64,000 nt of DNA from Paenarthrobacter nitroguajacolicus (GCF_029952445.1 NZ_JAQPPK010000005.1:122796-186795); one strand, 5' to 3'. Numbered from the stretch's first letter, positions 28,071 through 39,089 are shown. Numbers and translations are program-made. Notes: generated by a model not told the origin, from the letters alone.

Positions 28071-28790
28071 ATGCATTCAACACCCAGCCAGCCCCTCCTC
28101 AAAGCCGTGCTCTGGGATATGGATGGCACCCTTGTGGACACCGAACCCTATTGGATCGCTGCCGAGCGCGCCCTGGTGGAGGCCCATGGAGGCACATGGA
28201 CCCACGAACAGGCCATGCAGTTGGTGGGCCAGGCATTGCTTCATGGGGCTGCTGTCCTGCAGGATGCCGGAGTCCGCCTGGAAGCCCGCGAAATTGTGAA
28301 CACCTTGAGCGCACAGGTCATGGAGCAAGTGCGGAATGAAGTCCCTTGGCGTCCCGGTGCGCGGGAATTGCTGGACGACTTGCACCAGGCCGGTATCCGC
28401 TGCGCCCTGGTAACCATGTCTGAACACCCGTTGGCCAGTGTGGTAGTCGAAAGCCTCCCCAAGCCCTACTTCGAATTCATGGTCACCGGTGACACCGTGT
28501 CCAACGGAAAACCGCACCCGGAGGCCTACCTCACGGCAGTGGAGCGGCTCCGCCTGGACGACCCCGCCCTAACCATCCATCACTGTGTGGCACTGGAGGA
28601 TTCTGTGCCCGGTGCCACCGCGGCCATAGCGTCCGGAGTGGTGACGGTGGGAATTCCGCACCAGGTTCCGCTGCCCGAGGACCCACGAATGACCACCTGG
28701 GACACACTGGTCGGCCGGACTGCGGCGGATGTCGGCCGGCTTGTCGATGCCCGCTTCACGGCGGCCAACCTGCTTGAAGGGGCGAACTAG
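28071..28790 (+). CDS. HAD-IA family hydrolase (phosphatase/phosphoglucomutase-like)
   Basis: 239 residues. The nucleophile motif VLWDMDGTLVDTEPYW starts near residue 13, motif II (ALVTMSEHP) near 110, and motif III/IV (NGKPHPEAYLTA and VALEDSVPGATAA) follow, so all catalytic aspartates and the lysine are present. It hydrolyses a small phosphate ester or moves a phosphoryl group; the substrate is unknown. The stop codon TAG is followed at once by the GTG of the M50 protease, so the two are translationally linked. Confidence 0.92.
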   Translation: MHSTPSQPLLKAVLWDMDGTLVDTEPYWIAAERALVEAHGGTWTHEQAMQLVGQALLHGAAVLQDAGVRLEAREIVNTLSAQVMEQVRNEVPWRPGARELLDDLHQAGIRCALVTMSEHPLASVVVESLPKPYFEFMVTGDTVSNGKPHPEAYLTAVERLRLDDPALTIHHCVALEDSVPGATAAIASGVVTVGIPHQVPLPEDPRMTTWDTLVGRTAADVGRLVDARFTAANLLEGAN

Positions 28791-29954
28791 GTGAGCGGTT
28801 CTTCCACACCCCATCACGTCGCCACTAAAAGGGAAGGCATTCCCCTCGGGAAAATCGCCGGCGTTCCGGTCTATCTGGCTTACTCGTGGTTCGTTATTGC
28901 CGCCATCACTGTGGTCTTCTACGGCCCGGTTGTCATTGACGTTTTCCCCGGCATTGGCAACTGGGGATACCTTGTAGGGCTGGCGATCGCCTTGTTGCTC
29001 GCCATCTCAGTACTCGTGCACGAATTGGCCCACGCCCTGAGCGCCAGGGCGTTTGGATGGCCCACCGAGAAGATCGTGTTGAACCTGTGGGGCGGCCATA
29101 CACAATTTGAGAACTTCACATCGTCCCCGGGCCGTTCGGTCATCGTTGCCCTGGCTGGCCCGGCGTCAAACTTCGTCATCGCCGGGGTCATGTGGGCTGT
29201 TACGTCAACGGGGATGCTGAGCGGCGTACCGCGCATGCTTGCGGACATCCTCATGTTGGCAAACCTGGTGATCGGAATCTTCAATGTCCTCCCCGGCATG
29301 CCGCTGGACGGCGGCCGGCTGGTGGAATCCGCTGTATGGAAAGCCACCGGCAGCCAGGACAAGGGAACCATTGCAGCGGGCTGGTCCGGGCGGATCATCG
29401 TAGTAGCCCTGCTCATCTGGTTCATTGTTGTTCCGTTCCTCAAGGGCGAGCTACCGAACCTTATGTACACCTCTGTCACCATCCTGGTCTGCGGCTTCCT
29501 GTGGATGAGTGCCTCCAGCTCCATCCACCACGCGAAGCTGCGCAGCCGCCTCTACCTGGTAAGCGCCGCCGGACTGGCGGAGCGCGCGGTCGGCGTGCCC
29601 AACACGGCCACCGTGGCCGATGTCCTGGCCGTCGCACCCGCCGGGAGTCCCGCCGTCGTCATCTGCGGACCTGACGGCAAGCCCCAAGGGGTTGTGGACA
29701 GCGGCGCGGCAGCCAGCGTTCCGCCAGAGGCCACGACGACGACGCCCGTCACCGCGGTTGCCCACGCCCTGGCAGCAGGCGCTTACGTCCCGGAATGGTC
29801 CAAAGGGCAGGAACTGATCCAGTACTTGGCGCGGCTGGAAGGCGGCGAATACGCTGTGGTGGACCACAACGGAATCGTCACCGGCCTCCTCCGCCAGGAA
29901 GCCGTAGTGACGGCCATAACAGGTAAGGAAGCCCGCAGGAGCGGTCGCCCCTGA
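28791..29954 (+). CDS. Site-2 protease family (M50) intramembrane metalloprotease
   Basis: 387 residues with about six membrane segments. The zinc motif HELAHALSARAFG (HExxH, residues about 72-76) and the third ligand motif NVLPGMPLDGGRLVES (about 165-180) identify a SpoIVFB/Rip3-like intramembrane protease. After the membrane domain a soluble C-terminal part (about 255-380) resembles a degenerate CBS pair (ATVADVLAVAP, PVTAVAHAL), which in this group senses nucleotides. Possible substrates are anti-sigma factors. It begins directly after the HAD stop with no gap. Confidence 0.9.
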   Translation: MSGSSTPHHVATKREGIPLGKIAGVPVYLAYSWFVIAAITVVFYGPVVIDVFPGIGNWGYLVGLAIALLLAISVLVHELAHALSARAFGWPTEKIVLNLWGGHTQFENFTSSPGRSVIVALAGPASNFVIAGVMWAVTSTGMLSGVPRMLADILMLANLVIGIFNVLPGMPLDGGRLVESAVWKATGSQDKGTIAAGWSGRIIVVALLIWFIVVPFLKGELPNLMYTSVTILVCGFLWMSASSSIHHAKLRSRLYLVSAAGLAERAVGVPNTATVADVLAVAPAGSPAVVICGPDGKPQGVVDSGAAASVPPEATTTTPVTAVAHALAAGAYVPEWSKGQELIQYLARLEGGEYAVVDHNGIVTGLLRQEAVVTAITGKEARRSGRP

Positions 29955-29966
29955 CCACCCTGCCGG

Positions 29967-29972
29967 TAGAGT
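29967..29972 (+). promoter_or_regulatory. -10 box TAGAGT upstream of trmI
   Basis: TAGAGT would start transcription near 29979, just past the in-frame ATG at 29976. This argues for the downstream ATG at 30066. Confidence 0.5.
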
Positions 29973-30065
29973 TACATGCCGGCCGCCTTAGCAAAACACT
30001 TTGACCTTGGCGTCACCAGCCAGCAACACGTCGCGGCCCAGCCGTACAAGAGCGAGGAACACCAC

Positions 30066-31130
30066 ATGAACCGCGAAACCGCCGCCCCCGAGGCCAGCGC
30101 AGGCCCTGACGAGGCAGCTACCGACTCTGCCGTGCAGCCCACTGGCGCTGCCCGGCGTCGCGGGCCCTTCCGTGTGGGCGAGCGGGTCCAGCTCACGGAC
30201 GAACGCGGCCGGATGAACACCATCATGCTGGAGGTCGGCGGAGCGTTCCACACCCACCGCGGTTTCCTGAACCATGATGAAATCATCGGCAAAATGGACG
30301 GCTCGGTGGTCACCAATAACGTCGGGCAGCAGTATCAGACGCTGCGCCCGCTGTTGTCTGATTTCGTGTTGTCCATGCCCCGCGGCGCTGCAGTGGTCTA
30401 CCCCAAGGACGCCGGCCAGATTGTCACCATGGCAGACATCTTCCCAGGCGCGCGGGTCGTCGAAGCTGGAGTCGGTTCCGGTGCCCTGTCCATCTCCCTG
30501 CTTCGTGCAGTGGGCGACGGCGGCTACCTGCACTCGTTCGAACGCCGCGAAGAATTCGCCGACATAGCCCGGGGCAATGTCGAAACCATTTTTGGTGGTC
30601 CGCACCCCGCCTGGCAGATCTCCCTCGGTGACTTCCAGGAGGAAGTCGTCAAGGCCGAAGCCCCTGGCTCCGTGGACCGGGTGGTCCTGGATATGCTCGC
30701 CCCGTGGGAGTGCCTGGATGCGGTCGCTACCGTCCTTGCTCCCGGCGGAGTCTGGATCAACTACGTAGCCACGGTTACGCAGTTGTCCCGCACTGCCGAA
30801 GCCATCCGCGCCGACGGGCGCTTTACCGAGCCTGACGCCTGGGAATCGATGGTGCGCGGCTGGCACCTCGAAGGCCTGGCAGTCCGGCCCGACCACCGCA
30901 TGGTAGCCCACACAGGCTTCCTGCTGGTGACCCGGCGCCTGGCCGAAGGCGTCACCGGAATTTCGGTGAAGCGTCGTCCTTCCAAGACCGAATTCAGTGA
31001 AGAAGACCTCAACGCCTGGACGCCCGGCGCGGTAGGGGAGCGCTCCGTATCGGATAAAAAGCTCCGCCGTGCTGCCCGCGACGCCATCGCCGGCACCAAC
31101 GTCCAGGACGACCCCTCGGTCACAAACTGA
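30066..31130 (+). CDS. trmI: tRNA (adenine-58-N1)-methyltransferase
   Basis: 354 residues. The RNA-binding N-terminal beta domain (RVQLTDERGRMNTIML) is followed by the SAM-binding Rossmann domain with YPKDAGQIVTMADIFPGARVVEAGVGSG in pieces from about 105, and LDMLAPWECLDAVATVLAPGG. This matches bacterial/actinobacterial TrmI, which methylates A58 in the tRNA T-loop. The frame is open to ATG 29976, but the predicted transcription start lies after that codon and a purine-rich GAGCGAGGA precedes 30066, so the shorter form is preferred. It sits upstream of the proteasome ATPase gene, a conserved actinobacterial order. Confidence 0.92.
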   Translation: MNRETAAPEASAGPDEAATDSAVQPTGAARRRGPFRVGERVQLTDERGRMNTIMLEVGGAFHTHRGFLNHDEIIGKMDGSVVTNNVGQQYQTLRPLLSDFVLSMPRGAAVVYPKDAGQIVTMADIFPGARVVEAGVGSGALSISLLRAVGDGGYLHSFERREEFADIARGNVETIFGGPHPAWQISLGDFQEEVVKAEAPGSVDRVVLDMLAPWECLDAVATVLAPGGVWINYVATVTQLSRTAEAIRADGRFTEPDAWESMVRGWHLEGLAVRPDHRMVAHTGFLLVTRRLAEGVTGISVKRRPSKTEFSEEDLNAWTPGAVGERSVSDKKLRRAARDAIAGTNVQDDPSVTN

Positions 31131-31189
31131 AAAGGTCACAATAGGGTCCGCATTCCGGATGTCACCGGGCACCCTGGGCTTTTCGGGAC

Positions 31190-31195
31190 TAAGGT
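31190..31195 (+). promoter_or_regulatory. -10 box TAAGGT upstream of the ARC/Mpa gene
   Basis: Would start RNA near 31202, leaving about 25 nt that contain the ribosome site AGGAAGGGG (31208-31216) before GTG 31227. Confidence 0.5.
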
Positions 31196-31226
31196 CTTCT
31201 TAAGCGCAGGAAGGGGCTGATGAATC

Positions 31227-33035
31227 GTGGATACGCCAAACAACGACCTTGGACGGCCGACGCCGGAAGATGCAAACACAGCGGCAGAGGAAAGGGCGGG
31301 CCGGGGTCCCGCCCCAGTTCAACCACCGGAACCTTCGACTGACCTGACTGTTGCCGAACGGCAGATCAACATCCTTCGGGACAAGCTCCGCCACATCGAC
31401 CGGCAGCTTGCTGCCGCCACCCAGAACAACGGCAAGCTTGTGAGCATGCTGGAAACCGCCAAGGCCGAGATACTTCGCCTCAAGGGGGCCTTGGAGCAGG
31501 AGGGGCAGCCACCCTACAGCTTCGGCACCGTGCTCCAGATCAACCCCCGCAAGCAGCCGGCGCCCGGCAGTTCCGGACAGGCGGCCACCGAGGAGTCGGT
31601 GGACATCTTCAACGCCGGCCGCAAAATGCGTGTGGGTGTCAGCCCGCTGGTCAACCTCAACCAGCTCGCAGTGGGACAGGAAGTGCTCCTTAATGAGGCA
31701 CTCCTGATCGTTGCCGGACTTGGCTACGAGCGCGCCGGCGAGCTGGTTACCTTGAAGGAAATGCTGGGCAAGGACCGCGCCCTGGTGGTCGGCCGCGCCG
31801 ACGAAGAACGGGTGGTCCGGCTCTCCGGCTCCCTCCAGGAACTTCACTTGAAGGTCGGCGACGCCTTGTCCTTGGATTCGCGGACGGGCTACGTCCTCGA
31901 GAAGGTCCCGCGCGCCGAAGTGGAAAACCTCGTCCTCGAGGAAGTTCCAGACATCACGTACCAGGACATCGGCGGCCTCGGTCCCCAGATCGAGCAGATC
32001 CGCGACGCCGTGGAACTGCCGTTCCTCCATCCGGACCTCTACCGTGAACACGGGTTGAAAGCCCCCAAGGGCATCCTGCTCTACGGTCCTCCGGGTTGCG
32101 GCAAAACGCTCATCGCCAAAGCGGTGGCGAACTCCCTTGCCGCCAGGGCAGCGGAGCGCGCCGGCAATACGGACCTGAAGAGCTACTTCCTGAACATCAA
32201 GGGCCCTGAGCTCCTGGACAAGTACGTTGGCGAGACCGAACGCCACATCCGGCTGATCTTCGCCCGCGCCCGTGAAAAGGCCTCGGACGGCAGCCCCGTG
32301 GTTGTCTTCTTCGATGAGATGGACTCGCTCTTCCGCACCCGCGGCACCGGGGTGTCATCCGACGTCGAAACCACCATCGTGCCCCAGCTGCTCAGCGAAA
32401 TTGACGGTGTGGAGCGCCTGGACAACGTGATCGTCATCGGCGCTTCCAACCGTGAAGACATGATCGACCCCGCCATTCTCCGGCCGGGACGCCTGGACGT
32501 GAAAGTCAAGATCCAGCGGCCGGACGCCGAGGCTGCAGCGGATATCTTCGGAAAGTACATCACTACGGACCTGCCTTTCCACGCCCAGGATTTGGCTGAG
32601 TACGGGGGAGATGTCCAGGCCACCGTGGACGCCATGGTCCAGCGCACTGTTGAGGCCATGTATTCCACCGAGAAGTCCAATGAATACCTCGAGGTCACAT
32701 ACGCCAACGGTGACACGGAGATGCTGTACTTCAAGGACTTCAATTCCGGCGCCGTGGTGCAGAACGTGGTGGACAGGGCCAAGAAGTACGCCATCAAGGA
32801 CCTCCTGACCAACAATCAGAAGGGACTTCGCATCGAGCACCTGCTGCGCGCGGTGGTGGATGAGTTCCGTGAGCACGAGGACATGCCGAACACCACCAAC
32901 CCAGACGACTGGGCGCGGATTTCGGGCAAGAAGGGTGAACGGATCACTTACATCCGCACTATCGTCCAGGGCAAGGCCGGGCAGGAACCGGGCAAGTCCA
33001 TCGAAACCACCGCCAATACGGGCCAGTACCTATGA
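31227..33035 (+). CDS. arc: Proteasome-associated ATPase ARC/Mpa
   Basis: 602-residue hexameric AAA ATPase that binds pupylated proteins, unfolds them and feeds them to the 20S proteasome. Order: coiled coil about 43-92 (Pup binding), OB domains about 95-240, AAA domain with Walker A GPPGCGKT at 287-294 and Walker B FFDEMDS near 361-367, and a C-terminus ending GQYL, the proteasome-docking tail of the family. The large inter-domain [19 protein letters not shown] segment is normal. GTG start with AGGAAGGGG. ATGA overlaps the start of dop. Confidence 0.97.
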   Translation: MDTPNNDLGRPTPEDANTAAEERAGRGPAPVQPPEPSTDLTVAERQINILRDKLRHIDRQLAAATQNNGKLVSMLETAKAEILRLKGALEQEGQPPYSFGTVLQINPRKQPAPGSSGQAATEESVDIFNAGRKMRVGVSPLVNLNQLAVGQEVLLNEALLIVAGLGYERAGELVTLKEMLGKDRALVVGRADEERVVRLSGSLQELHLKVGDALSLDSRTGYVLEKVPRAEVENLVLEEVPDITYQDIGGLGPQIEQIRDAVELPFLHPDLYREHGLKAPKGILLYGPPGCGKTLIAKAVANSLAARAAERAGNTDLKSYFLNIKGPELLDKYVGETERHIRLIFARAREKASDGSPVVVFFDEMDSLFRTRGTGVSSDVETTIVPQLLSEIDGVERLDNVIVIGASNREDMIDPAILRPGRLDVKVKIQRPDAEAAADIFGKYITTDLPFHAQDLAEYGGDVQATVDAMVQRTVEAMYSTEKSNEYLEVTYANGDTEMLYFKDFNSGAVVQNVVDRAKKYAIKDLLTNNQKGLRIEHLLRAVVDEFREHEDMPNTTNPDDWARISGKKGERITYIRTIVQGKAGQEPGKSIETTANTGQYL

Positions 33036-34705
33036 CAGCAAGACCCGAAGGTTCACCTGCAGGGAATCTGCCCGTTGGCGGAGCGATGCGAGTCATGGGC
33101 TCGGAAACTGAATACGGCATCCATGCACCTTCGGCTCCCGGCGCCAATGCCACCATGATGTCCGCAAGGATCATCCAGGCGTACGCCACGGTCACGCGGC
33201 AGCGCGCGGCCGGCGGAGCCGAGACCCGCTGGGATTACACCGACGAGGAACCTCTGCACGACGCCCGCGGCTGGACAGTGGACAGGGCGGCGGCTGATCC
33301 GAGCCAGCTCACGGACCAGCCGCCAGTGCTCGACGCCGAAGCCGTCGCCTTGGCGTATGGCCGCCAGGAACTTGAACTCGATGGCGCGGATGAATCCGGT
33401 TCCCTGCTGATGAACATGGTGCTCGGAAACGGCGCACGGCTCTACGTGGACCACGCGCATCCGGAGTATTCCAGCCCGGAAGTCACCAACCCCAGGGATG
33501 CCGTTGCCTGGGATGCCGCCGGGGACGTAGTGGCCCTTGCCACGGTCCGGAAGGTTGCCGCCGACACCAGCCTGCCTGCCATCAACCTCTACAAGAACAA
33601 CACCGACAACAAGTCCGTTTCCTACGGTTCCCACGAGAACTACCTCATGCCGCGTTCGGTGCCCTTTGGCGACATCATTCGTGGCCTGACCCCGTTCTTC
33701 GTGTCCCGGCAGGTCATTTGTGGTGCTGGTCGTGTGGGGATTGGCCAGGACAGTTCCACCCCTGGCTACCAGATCAGCCAGCGTGCCGATTTCTTCGAAG
33801 CGGAAGTGGGGCTCGAGACAACCATCCGGCGTCCCATCATCAACACCCGGGATGAGCCCCACGCTACTGCGGACAAGTACCGCCGCCTGCACGTCATCAT
33901 TGGGGATGCGAACCTCAGCCAGTCCTCCAACTACCTCAAGTTCGGGACCACGGCCATGGTCCTGAGCCTCATCGAGGCCGGCCAGGCCCCCAAAATCGAG
34001 GTCCACGAGCCGGTCCAGGCGCTGCAAACCGTCAGCCACGACACCACGCTTACCGCGACGGTCCGTCTGCTCGACGGTCGGAGGGTGACGGCCCTGGATC
34101 TCCAGTGGATGTATTACGAGGCAGCGGCAAAACTTGCCCAGGAAACCGGCGTGGCTGATTCCGTGTCAGGCGACGGTCATACCCATGACGTCCTGTCACG
34201 GTGGGAATCGACCTTGACCACGTTGGGATCCGATGTGGGCGCAGCGGCGTCCTCCGTGGAGTGGGTTGCCAAGAAGTCGATCCTGGAAGGGTACCGCAAC
34301 AGGGATGGACTGGACTGGGACGATGCCCGGCTCGGTTTGGTTGACCTGCAGTGGTCGGACATCCGCCCCGAAAAAGGCCTCTACTACAGGCTTTTGACCA
34401 ACAACCGCATGCTGCGTGTGGTGGACGACGCCGACATCACCCGGGCGGTGACAGAACCGCCGTCGGATACCCGCGCGTACTTCCGCGGCAGGTGCGTTTC
34501 AAGGTTCGGCAGGGATGTCGTGGGCGCGAGCTGGGACTCGGTGATCTTCGATGTTCCGGGGCTGGGGAAACTGCAGCGCGTACCCACCCGGGAGCCCTTG
34601 CGGGGCACGCGTGCGCTGACCGGGGCACTCTTTGACCGGCACCAGGAAGCCGGGCCGTTCCTTGCCGAATTGCTGGGCCAGAATCCGCCTCCGGCAAAGG
34701 CCTGA
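33032..34705 (+). CDS. dop: Depupylase / Pup deamidase
   Basis: 557 residues of the carboxylate-amine/glutamine-synthetase-like Pup ligase family. It deamidates the C-terminal Gln of Pup to Glu and removes Pup from substrates. The ATP/metal motif GSETEYGIH lies near 23-31, the Dop-specific insertion ([14 protein letters not shown]) follows near 70, and [12 protein letters not shown] carries the catalytic aspartate. Length and insertion separate it from PafA. The start at 33032 overlaps the ARC stop; a second ATG at 33086 ([11 protein letters not shown]) is closer to the usual family start and is possible. Confidence 0.96.
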   Translation: MTARPEGSPAGNLPVGGAMRVMGSETEYGIHAPSAPGANATMMSARIIQAYATVTRQRAAGGAETRWDYTDEEPLHDARGWTVDRAAADPSQLTDQPPVLDAEAVALAYGRQELELDGADESGSLLMNMVLGNGARLYVDHAHPEYSSPEVTNPRDAVAWDAAGDVVALATVRKVAADTSLPAINLYKNNTDNKSVSYGSHENYLMPRSVPFGDIIRGLTPFFVSRQVICGAGRVGIGQDSSTPGYQISQRADFFEAEVGLETTIRRPIINTRDEPHATADKYRRLHVIIGDANLSQSSNYLKFGTTAMVLSLIEAGQAPKIEVHEPVQALQTVSHDTTLTATVRLLDGRRVTALDLQWMYYEAAAKLAQETGVADSVSGDGHTHDVLSRWESTLTTLGSDVGAAASSVEWVAKKSILEGYRNRDGLDWDDARLGLVDLQWSDIRPEKGLYYRLLTNNRMLRVVDDADITRAVTEPPSDTRAYFRGRCVSRFGRDVVGASWDSVIFDVPGLGKLQRVPTREPLRGTRALTGALFDRHQEAGPFLAELLGQNPPPAKA

Positions 34706-34825
34706 GACAGTGTCCGCCACAGGAACATTCGTACCACTCCAAAGCCGTACGCAGCAGCCCGCAGCGTGGCAATATGGCAGTAGGAAGTCTCCAATAACAG
34801 GGGACTGACAGTAGGGAGAAAGAAA

Positions 34826-35029
34826 ATGGCAGGTCAGGAGCAGCAACAACCGCAGTCACGGGAAACCGAAGCTGAAGTGGACGTCCCGGAGGCTCCGCCA
34901 GCAGCGCCCGAAGCCCAGGCTTCCGAGGCCACACAGGGCGTGGATGATCTCCTCGATGAAATCGACGGCGTGCTGGAATCGAACGCCGAAGAGTTCGTCA
35001 GGGCGTTCGTCCAAAAGGGCGGCCAGTAA
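34826..35029 (+). CDS. pup: Prokaryotic ubiquitin-like protein Pup
   Basis: 67 residues, mostly disordered. An acidic Gln/Glu/Ala-rich N-terminal half is followed by the helix region [23 protein letters not shown] that binds the ARC coiled coil, and by the end QKGGQ. The final Gln must be deamidated by Dop before PafA can attach it to lysines. GGGAG lies 9-10 nt before the ATG. The 120 bp between dop and pup contain no gene and no -10 box I am confident of. Confidence 0.98.
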   Translation: MAGQEQQQPQSRETEAEVDVPEAPPAAPEAQASEATQGVDDLLDEIDGVLESNAEEFVRAFVQKGGQ

Positions 35030-35108
35030 CCGGCCCCACACTCGGATGTACAACCCGGACGGCGTGAGGCCGCCGGGCAAAGGAACGCAGAGTCGAAGGA
35101 GTGCAGCA

Positions 35109-35918
35109 ATGCAGGACCCATCAAACGGCCCCCTGGCCACCCAGGCAACGTCTTCATTTACGGAACATCTCCAACGCTCGCGTCCTGAACTCCTTCCGTT
35201 CAATCAGGCGCTGCCCGCCGGCAGCGTACCGCCATCGCCGCACGCCACCACGATCGTGGCACTGACGTATGCCGGCGGCGTGCTGATGGCGGGGGATCGC
35301 CGCGCCACCATGGGCAACGTCATCGCCAGCCGGCACATCGAAAAGGTGTTTCCGGCCGATGAATATTCGGTGCTGGGTATTGCCGGGACGGCGGGTCTTG
35401 CCATCGACATCACCCGTCTGTTCCAGGTTGAGCTGGAGCACTACGAAAAGATCGAGGGAACGCTCCTGAGCCTGGTGGGCAAGGCCAACCGCCTGGGCGC
35501 CATGATCCGGGGGAATCTTCCCATGGCGATGCAGGGAATGGCCGTTATCCCACTGTTTGCCGGGTTCGACCACGTCAGCGGGGTAGGCCGCCTGTTCTCC
35601 TACGACGTCACCGGTGGTCGCTACGAAGAGCAGGAACACCACTCGGTAGGTTCGGGTTCGGTCTTTGCCAGGGGCGCGCTGAAAAAGCTGTGGAAGCCGA
35701 ATCTTTCCGAGGAAGCCGCCGTAGCTGTCGCCGTCGAGGCACTATACGACGCTGCCGACGACGATTCCGCCACCGGAGGCCCGGACCCCGTACGCCAGCT
35801 TTGGCCAGTGGTCTACACCGTGAACCGCGCCGGAAACCGCAGGGTGCCCGAACGCGATCTGGCCGCAATCGCCGGAGCGATCGTCGAATCGCGGGCCATC
35901 GCCGGACGGGAGGCCTGA
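35109..35918 (+). CDS. prcB: 20S proteasome beta subunit
   Basis: 269 residues. Residues 1-46 form a propeptide and the mature protease starts at Thr47 in [20 protein letters not shown], the catalytic N-terminal threonine. Other active-site features are the GDRR arginine/aspartate, LEHYEKIEG and [17 protein letters not shown]. It forms the two inner rings of the core particle. ATG 35109 is chosen because GAAGGAG precedes it by 7 nt and it gives a propeptide close to the family length; the frame is open to 34944, which would run through pup. prcA follows after 1 nt. Confidence 0.96.
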   Translation: MQDPSNGPLATQATSSFTEHLQRSRPELLPFNQALPAGSVPPSPHATTIVALTYAGGVLMAGDRRATMGNVIASRHIEKVFPADEYSVLGIAGTAGLAIDITRLFQVELEHYEKIEGTLLSLVGKANRLGAMIRGNLPMAMQGMAVIPLFAGFDHVSGVGRLFSYDVTGGRYEEQEHHSVGSGSVFARGALKKLWKPNLSEEAAVAVAVEALYDAADDDSATGGPDPVRQLWPVVYTVNRAGNRRVPERDLAAIAGAIVESRAIAGREA

Positions 35919-35919
35919 G

Positions 35920-36627
35920 ATGACACAGCAGTTCTACGTTTCTCCTGAACAACTGATGAAGGACCGGGCGGACTTCGCCCGCAAGGGCATAGCCCGCGGC
36001 CGGTCCGTGGTGGTCATCAGCTGCGCCGACGGAATCGCCCTGATCGCGGAGAACCCCTCACCATCCCTGCACAAGATCGGGGAAATCTACGACAAAATCG
36101 CCTTCGCGGCAGTAGGCAAGTACAACGAATTCGAGAGCCTGCGACAAGCGGGCGTCCGCTACGCCGACGTCCGCGGATACTCCTATGACCGCGAAGACGT
36201 CACGGCCCGCGGGCTGGCCAGCGTTTACGCGCAAAGCCTCGGCGCCGTGTTCACGGCTGAACAGAAACCATTCGAAGTGGAATTGGCAGTTGCCGAGGTC
36301 GGCGCCACGCAAGAGCAGGACCACCTCTACCGCCTGACCTTCGATGGTTCGATCGCGGACGAGAACGGCTTTGTTGTCATGGGCGGCCTGGCGGAGCAGA
36401 TTTCCGACGTCGTCAGCGGGGCTTGGGAGGCCGAACTCACTTTGGCCGGCGCCATGCGTTTGGCGTTGCGCGCCCTGGCCGCCGACAAGGAACTGGAAGC
36501 GCTGCCGGCTACCGCCGTCGAAGCCGCGGTCCTCTACCGTGCGTCGGAGAGCCACCGTGGATCGCGCAGGGCGTTCAGGCGGCTGTTGCCCGAGGACATG
36601 ACCCGGTTGCTCACAGAGGAGGCCTGA
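35920..36627 (+). CDS. prcA: 20S proteasome alpha subunit
   Basis: 235 residues. [31 protein letters not shown] in part forms the N-terminal gating helix of the outer ring; the proteasome-fold strands follow, with no catalytic threonine, as expected. The C-terminal [15 protein letters not shown] tail is typical. GGGAGG lies 7 nt before the ATG, and the stop of prcB is 1 nt upstream, so expression is coupled. pafA follows after 1 nt. Confidence 0.96.
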   Translation: MTQQFYVSPEQLMKDRADFARKGIARGRSVVVISCADGIALIAENPSPSLHKIGEIYDKIAFAAVGKYNEFESLRQAGVRYADVRGYSYDREDVTARGLASVYAQSLGAVFTAEQKPFEVELAVAEVGATQEQDHLYRLTFDGSIADENGFVVMGGLAEQISDVVSGAWEAELTLAGAMRLALRALAADKELEALPATAVEAAVLYRASESHRGSRRAFRRLLPEDMTRLLTEEA

Positions 36628-36628
36628 G

Positions 36629-37993
36629 ATGGACAAACGTATATTCGGCATCGAAACGGAATTTGGGATCTCCTACTCGAGCCCGGACTCGCGACCACTG
36701 GCACCTGAGGAAGTGGCCCGCTACCTCTTCAGGAAAGTGGTCAGTTGGGGGAGGTCATCGAATGTCTTCCTCACCAACGGCTCGCGGCTTTACCTCGATG
36801 TGGGCTCCCACCCGGAATATGCCACGGCCGAGTGCGATGACCTGGCCCAACTCATTGCCCACGACAGGGCGGGGGAGCTCATCCTTGACGACCTCGTGGA
36901 CGAGGCCCAAAACAGGCTTGCCGCAGAGGGCTTCAACGGAACCGTCTACCTTTTCAAGAACAACACCGATTCCGCAGGCAACTCCTACGGAAGCCACGAG
37001 AACTATCTGATCCCGCGCCGCGGCGAATTCTCCCGTTTGGCCGAAATCCTGATTCCGTTCCTGGTCACCCGGCAGCTGATAGCAGGAGCAGGCAAGGTGT
37101 TGAAGACCCCGCACGGTGCCACGTTTGCTTTCTCCCAGCGCGCCGACCACATCTGGGAGGGCGTGTCGTCGGCAACCACACGTTCACGCCCGATCATCAA
37201 CACACGCGACGAGCCGCATGCCGATGCCGAGTTCTACCGCCGCCTCCACGTGATTGTGGGGGACTCCAACATGTCCGAGACGTCGGCCCTGCTCAAGGTC
37301 GGCACCGTGGACCTGATTCTCCGCATGATCGAATCGGGCGTCATCATGCGCGACATGCGAATGGAGAACCCCATTCGGAGCATCCGCGAGATCTCGCACG
37401 ACCTCACAGGCCGCGCCTTGGTTCGCCTGGCCAACGGCAGGCAGCTGACGGCGCTGGATATCCAGCGCGAATACCTCAGCAAAGTTACTGAGTTCGTGGC
37501 GACCAACGGGGCCCACAACGCCCACGTTCCACTGATTCTGGACTTGTGGAAGCGCACGCTGGACGCCATCGAGAGCGGCGACACAAGCACTATTGACACC
37601 GAGGTCGACTGGGCCATCAAGAAGAAGCTGATGGATGGGTACATGCGGCGTCATGGGCTCAGCCTGGATTCCCCGCGGATCGCCCAGCTGGACCTCACGT
37701 ACCATGACATCTCGAGGCAGCGGGGACTGTTCTTCCTGCTCCAGGCCAGGGGAGCTGCACGCCGGCTTGTCACTGAGACTGACGTCAAGGACGCCGTCGA
37801 TGCGCCGCCGCAGACTACCCGCGCCAAGTTGCGTGGCGATTTTGTTCGCCGGGCGCAGGAACTAGGCCGGGACTACACGGTCGACTGGGTTCACTTGAAA
37901 CTGAACGACCGTGCGCACCAGACCATCCTCTGCAAGGATCCTTTCCGCAGCGAAGACGACAGGGTCGATGCCCTGCTGGACTCCATGGGCTGA
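36629..37993 (+). CDS. pafA: Pup--protein ligase
   Basis: 454 residues, glutamine-synthetase-like fold. It phosphorylates the C-terminal Glu of Pup and forms an isopeptide bond to substrate lysines. [18 protein letters not shown] carries the metal-binding glutamates (IETEFG), [17 protein letters not shown] the catalytic aspartate, and the [19 protein letters not shown] and [11 protein letters not shown] segments are shared with Dop. It lacks the long Dop insertion, which assigns it as ligase. It closes the pup-prcB-prcA-pafA unit. Confidence 0.97.
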   Translation: MDKRIFGIETEFGISYSSPDSRPLAPEEVARYLFRKVVSWGRSSNVFLTNGSRLYLDVGSHPEYATAECDDLAQLIAHDRAGELILDDLVDEAQNRLAAEGFNGTVYLFKNNTDSAGNSYGSHENYLIPRRGEFSRLAEILIPFLVTRQLIAGAGKVLKTPHGATFAFSQRADHIWEGVSSATTRSRPIINTRDEPHADAEFYRRLHVIVGDSNMSETSALLKVGTVDLILRMIESGVIMRDMRMENPIRSIREISHDLTGRALVRLANGRQLTALDIQREYLSKVTEFVATNGAHNAHVPLILDLWKRTLDAIESGDTSTIDTEVDWAIKKKLMDGYMRRHGLSLDSPRIAQLDLTYHDISRQRGLFFLLQARGAARRLVTETDVKDAVDAPPQTTRAKLRGDFVRRAQELGRDYTVDWVHLKLNDRAHQTILCKDPFRSEDDRVDALLDSMG

Positions 37994-38122
37994 CAGGCGC
38001 TTTAAGCTGGCTCCCAGTTTCACGGGCTATTCTGGATAGTGGTCTCTTTCCAAGAGACAACCTGCTTGGAGGCGCAATGCGCTGCTCCGAGTGTCCTTTG
38101 CCCCGACGAAAGTGTCTTTTTT

Positions 38123-39064
38123 GTGCGCCGACTCCTAGCAATTCTCCTTCCTGCCCTGCTGCTCATGACCGCGTGCGGCGGAAGCAACCCGGCCCCCGAG
38201 CCCACCAGCCAGACCGCCGGCGACACTTCCAAGCTCGACTCCGTCAAAGTGACGGACAACGGTAACGACAAAGCGCCCGGCGTTGAGTTCTCCAAGCCGC
38301 TCAGCGTGACCGAACCCACCGTCAAGGTAGTTGTTGACGGAGACGGCGATCGTGTCAAGGCCGGCCAGACCGCCGAACTCGTATACCTGTCCGTGGACGG
38401 CACCGACGGCAAGACGGTGGAAGACACCTATGCCAATGGCCCCCAGCCGATCGAGTTGACCGATGAATTGAAGACCGGCAACGCAGAGATCTACAACGCA
38501 ATCGTTGGCGCCAAGATCGGTTCGCAGATTGCCTTCGCAGTTCCGGGGAATCCCTCGGCCCAAGGAAACGCCTCGGCTTCGGCCGCGCCGTCCACCCAAC
38601 TGGTTGTCTTCAAGCTGCTTTCGGCCAAGGACCCGGCTCCGGTACTGGAGAAGCCCGAAGGCGACACCGTGACTCCTCCTGCCGGCCTTCCCACGGTGAA
38701 GGAAGATGACAAGGGCATCCCGCAGATCTCCGTTGACGGGGTAGCAGCTCCCAAGGAACTCGTTGCCCAGGACCTCATCAAGGGCAAGGGCGCAGCCGTC
38801 AAGACCACCGACACGCTGACGGTGAACTACGTAGGTGTCAACCTCGTGGGCGGTACCAAGTTTGATTCCAGCTACGACCGTGGCAAGCCCGCCAGCTTCC
38901 CGCTGACGGGTGTCATCAAGGGTTGGACGCAGGGCCTTGAGGGTAAGACCGTTGGCTCGCGTGTCCTGCTGGTGATTCCCCAGGATCTCGCCTACGGCGC
39001 AGCCGGCCAGGGCGACGCCAAGGGCGACCTCGTCTTCGTCGTGGACATCCTGGGCGTCAAGTAA
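38123..39064 (+). CDS. FKBP-type peptidyl-prolyl isomerase lipoprotein
   Basis: 313 residues. A lipoprotein signal MRRLLAILLPALLLMTAC gives a lipidated Cys18 (lipobox LMTAC), so the protein is anchored outside the membrane. Residues about 65-165 form a first, weakly conserved FKBP-like domain (GDRVKAGQTAELVYLSV), and about 200-313 a canonical FKBP domain (TVNYVGVNLVGGTKFDSSYDRG, VIKGWTQGLEGKTVGSR, YGAAGQGDAKGDLVFVVDILGV). The GTG at 38123 is chosen because the signal peptide begins there; the frame is open to 38039. A TAAGCT box at 38003-38008 may be its promoter, with a long leader. Confidence 0.88.
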   Translation: MRRLLAILLPALLLMTACGGSNPAPEPTSQTAGDTSKLDSVKVTDNGNDKAPGVEFSKPLSVTEPTVKVVVDGDGDRVKAGQTAELVYLSVDGTDGKTVEDTYANGPQPIELTDELKTGNAEIYNAIVGAKIGSQIAFAVPGNPSAQGNASASAAPSTQLVVFKLLSAKDPAPVLEKPEGDTVTPPAGLPTVKEDDKGIPQISVDGVAAPKELVAQDLIKGKGAAVKTTDTLTVNYVGVNLVGGTKFDSSYDRGKPASFPLTGVIKGWTQGLEGKTVGSRVLLVIPQDLAYGAAGQGDAKGDLVFVVDILGVK

Positions 39065-39089
39065 CCCATTGGAATTGCAGGCGCTGGCT

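Noticed and set aside
34944..35108. N-terminal extension of prcB into the pup gene
   Set aside because: It would overlap pup in another frame and give an abnormal propeptide; the ribosome site fits ATG 35109.
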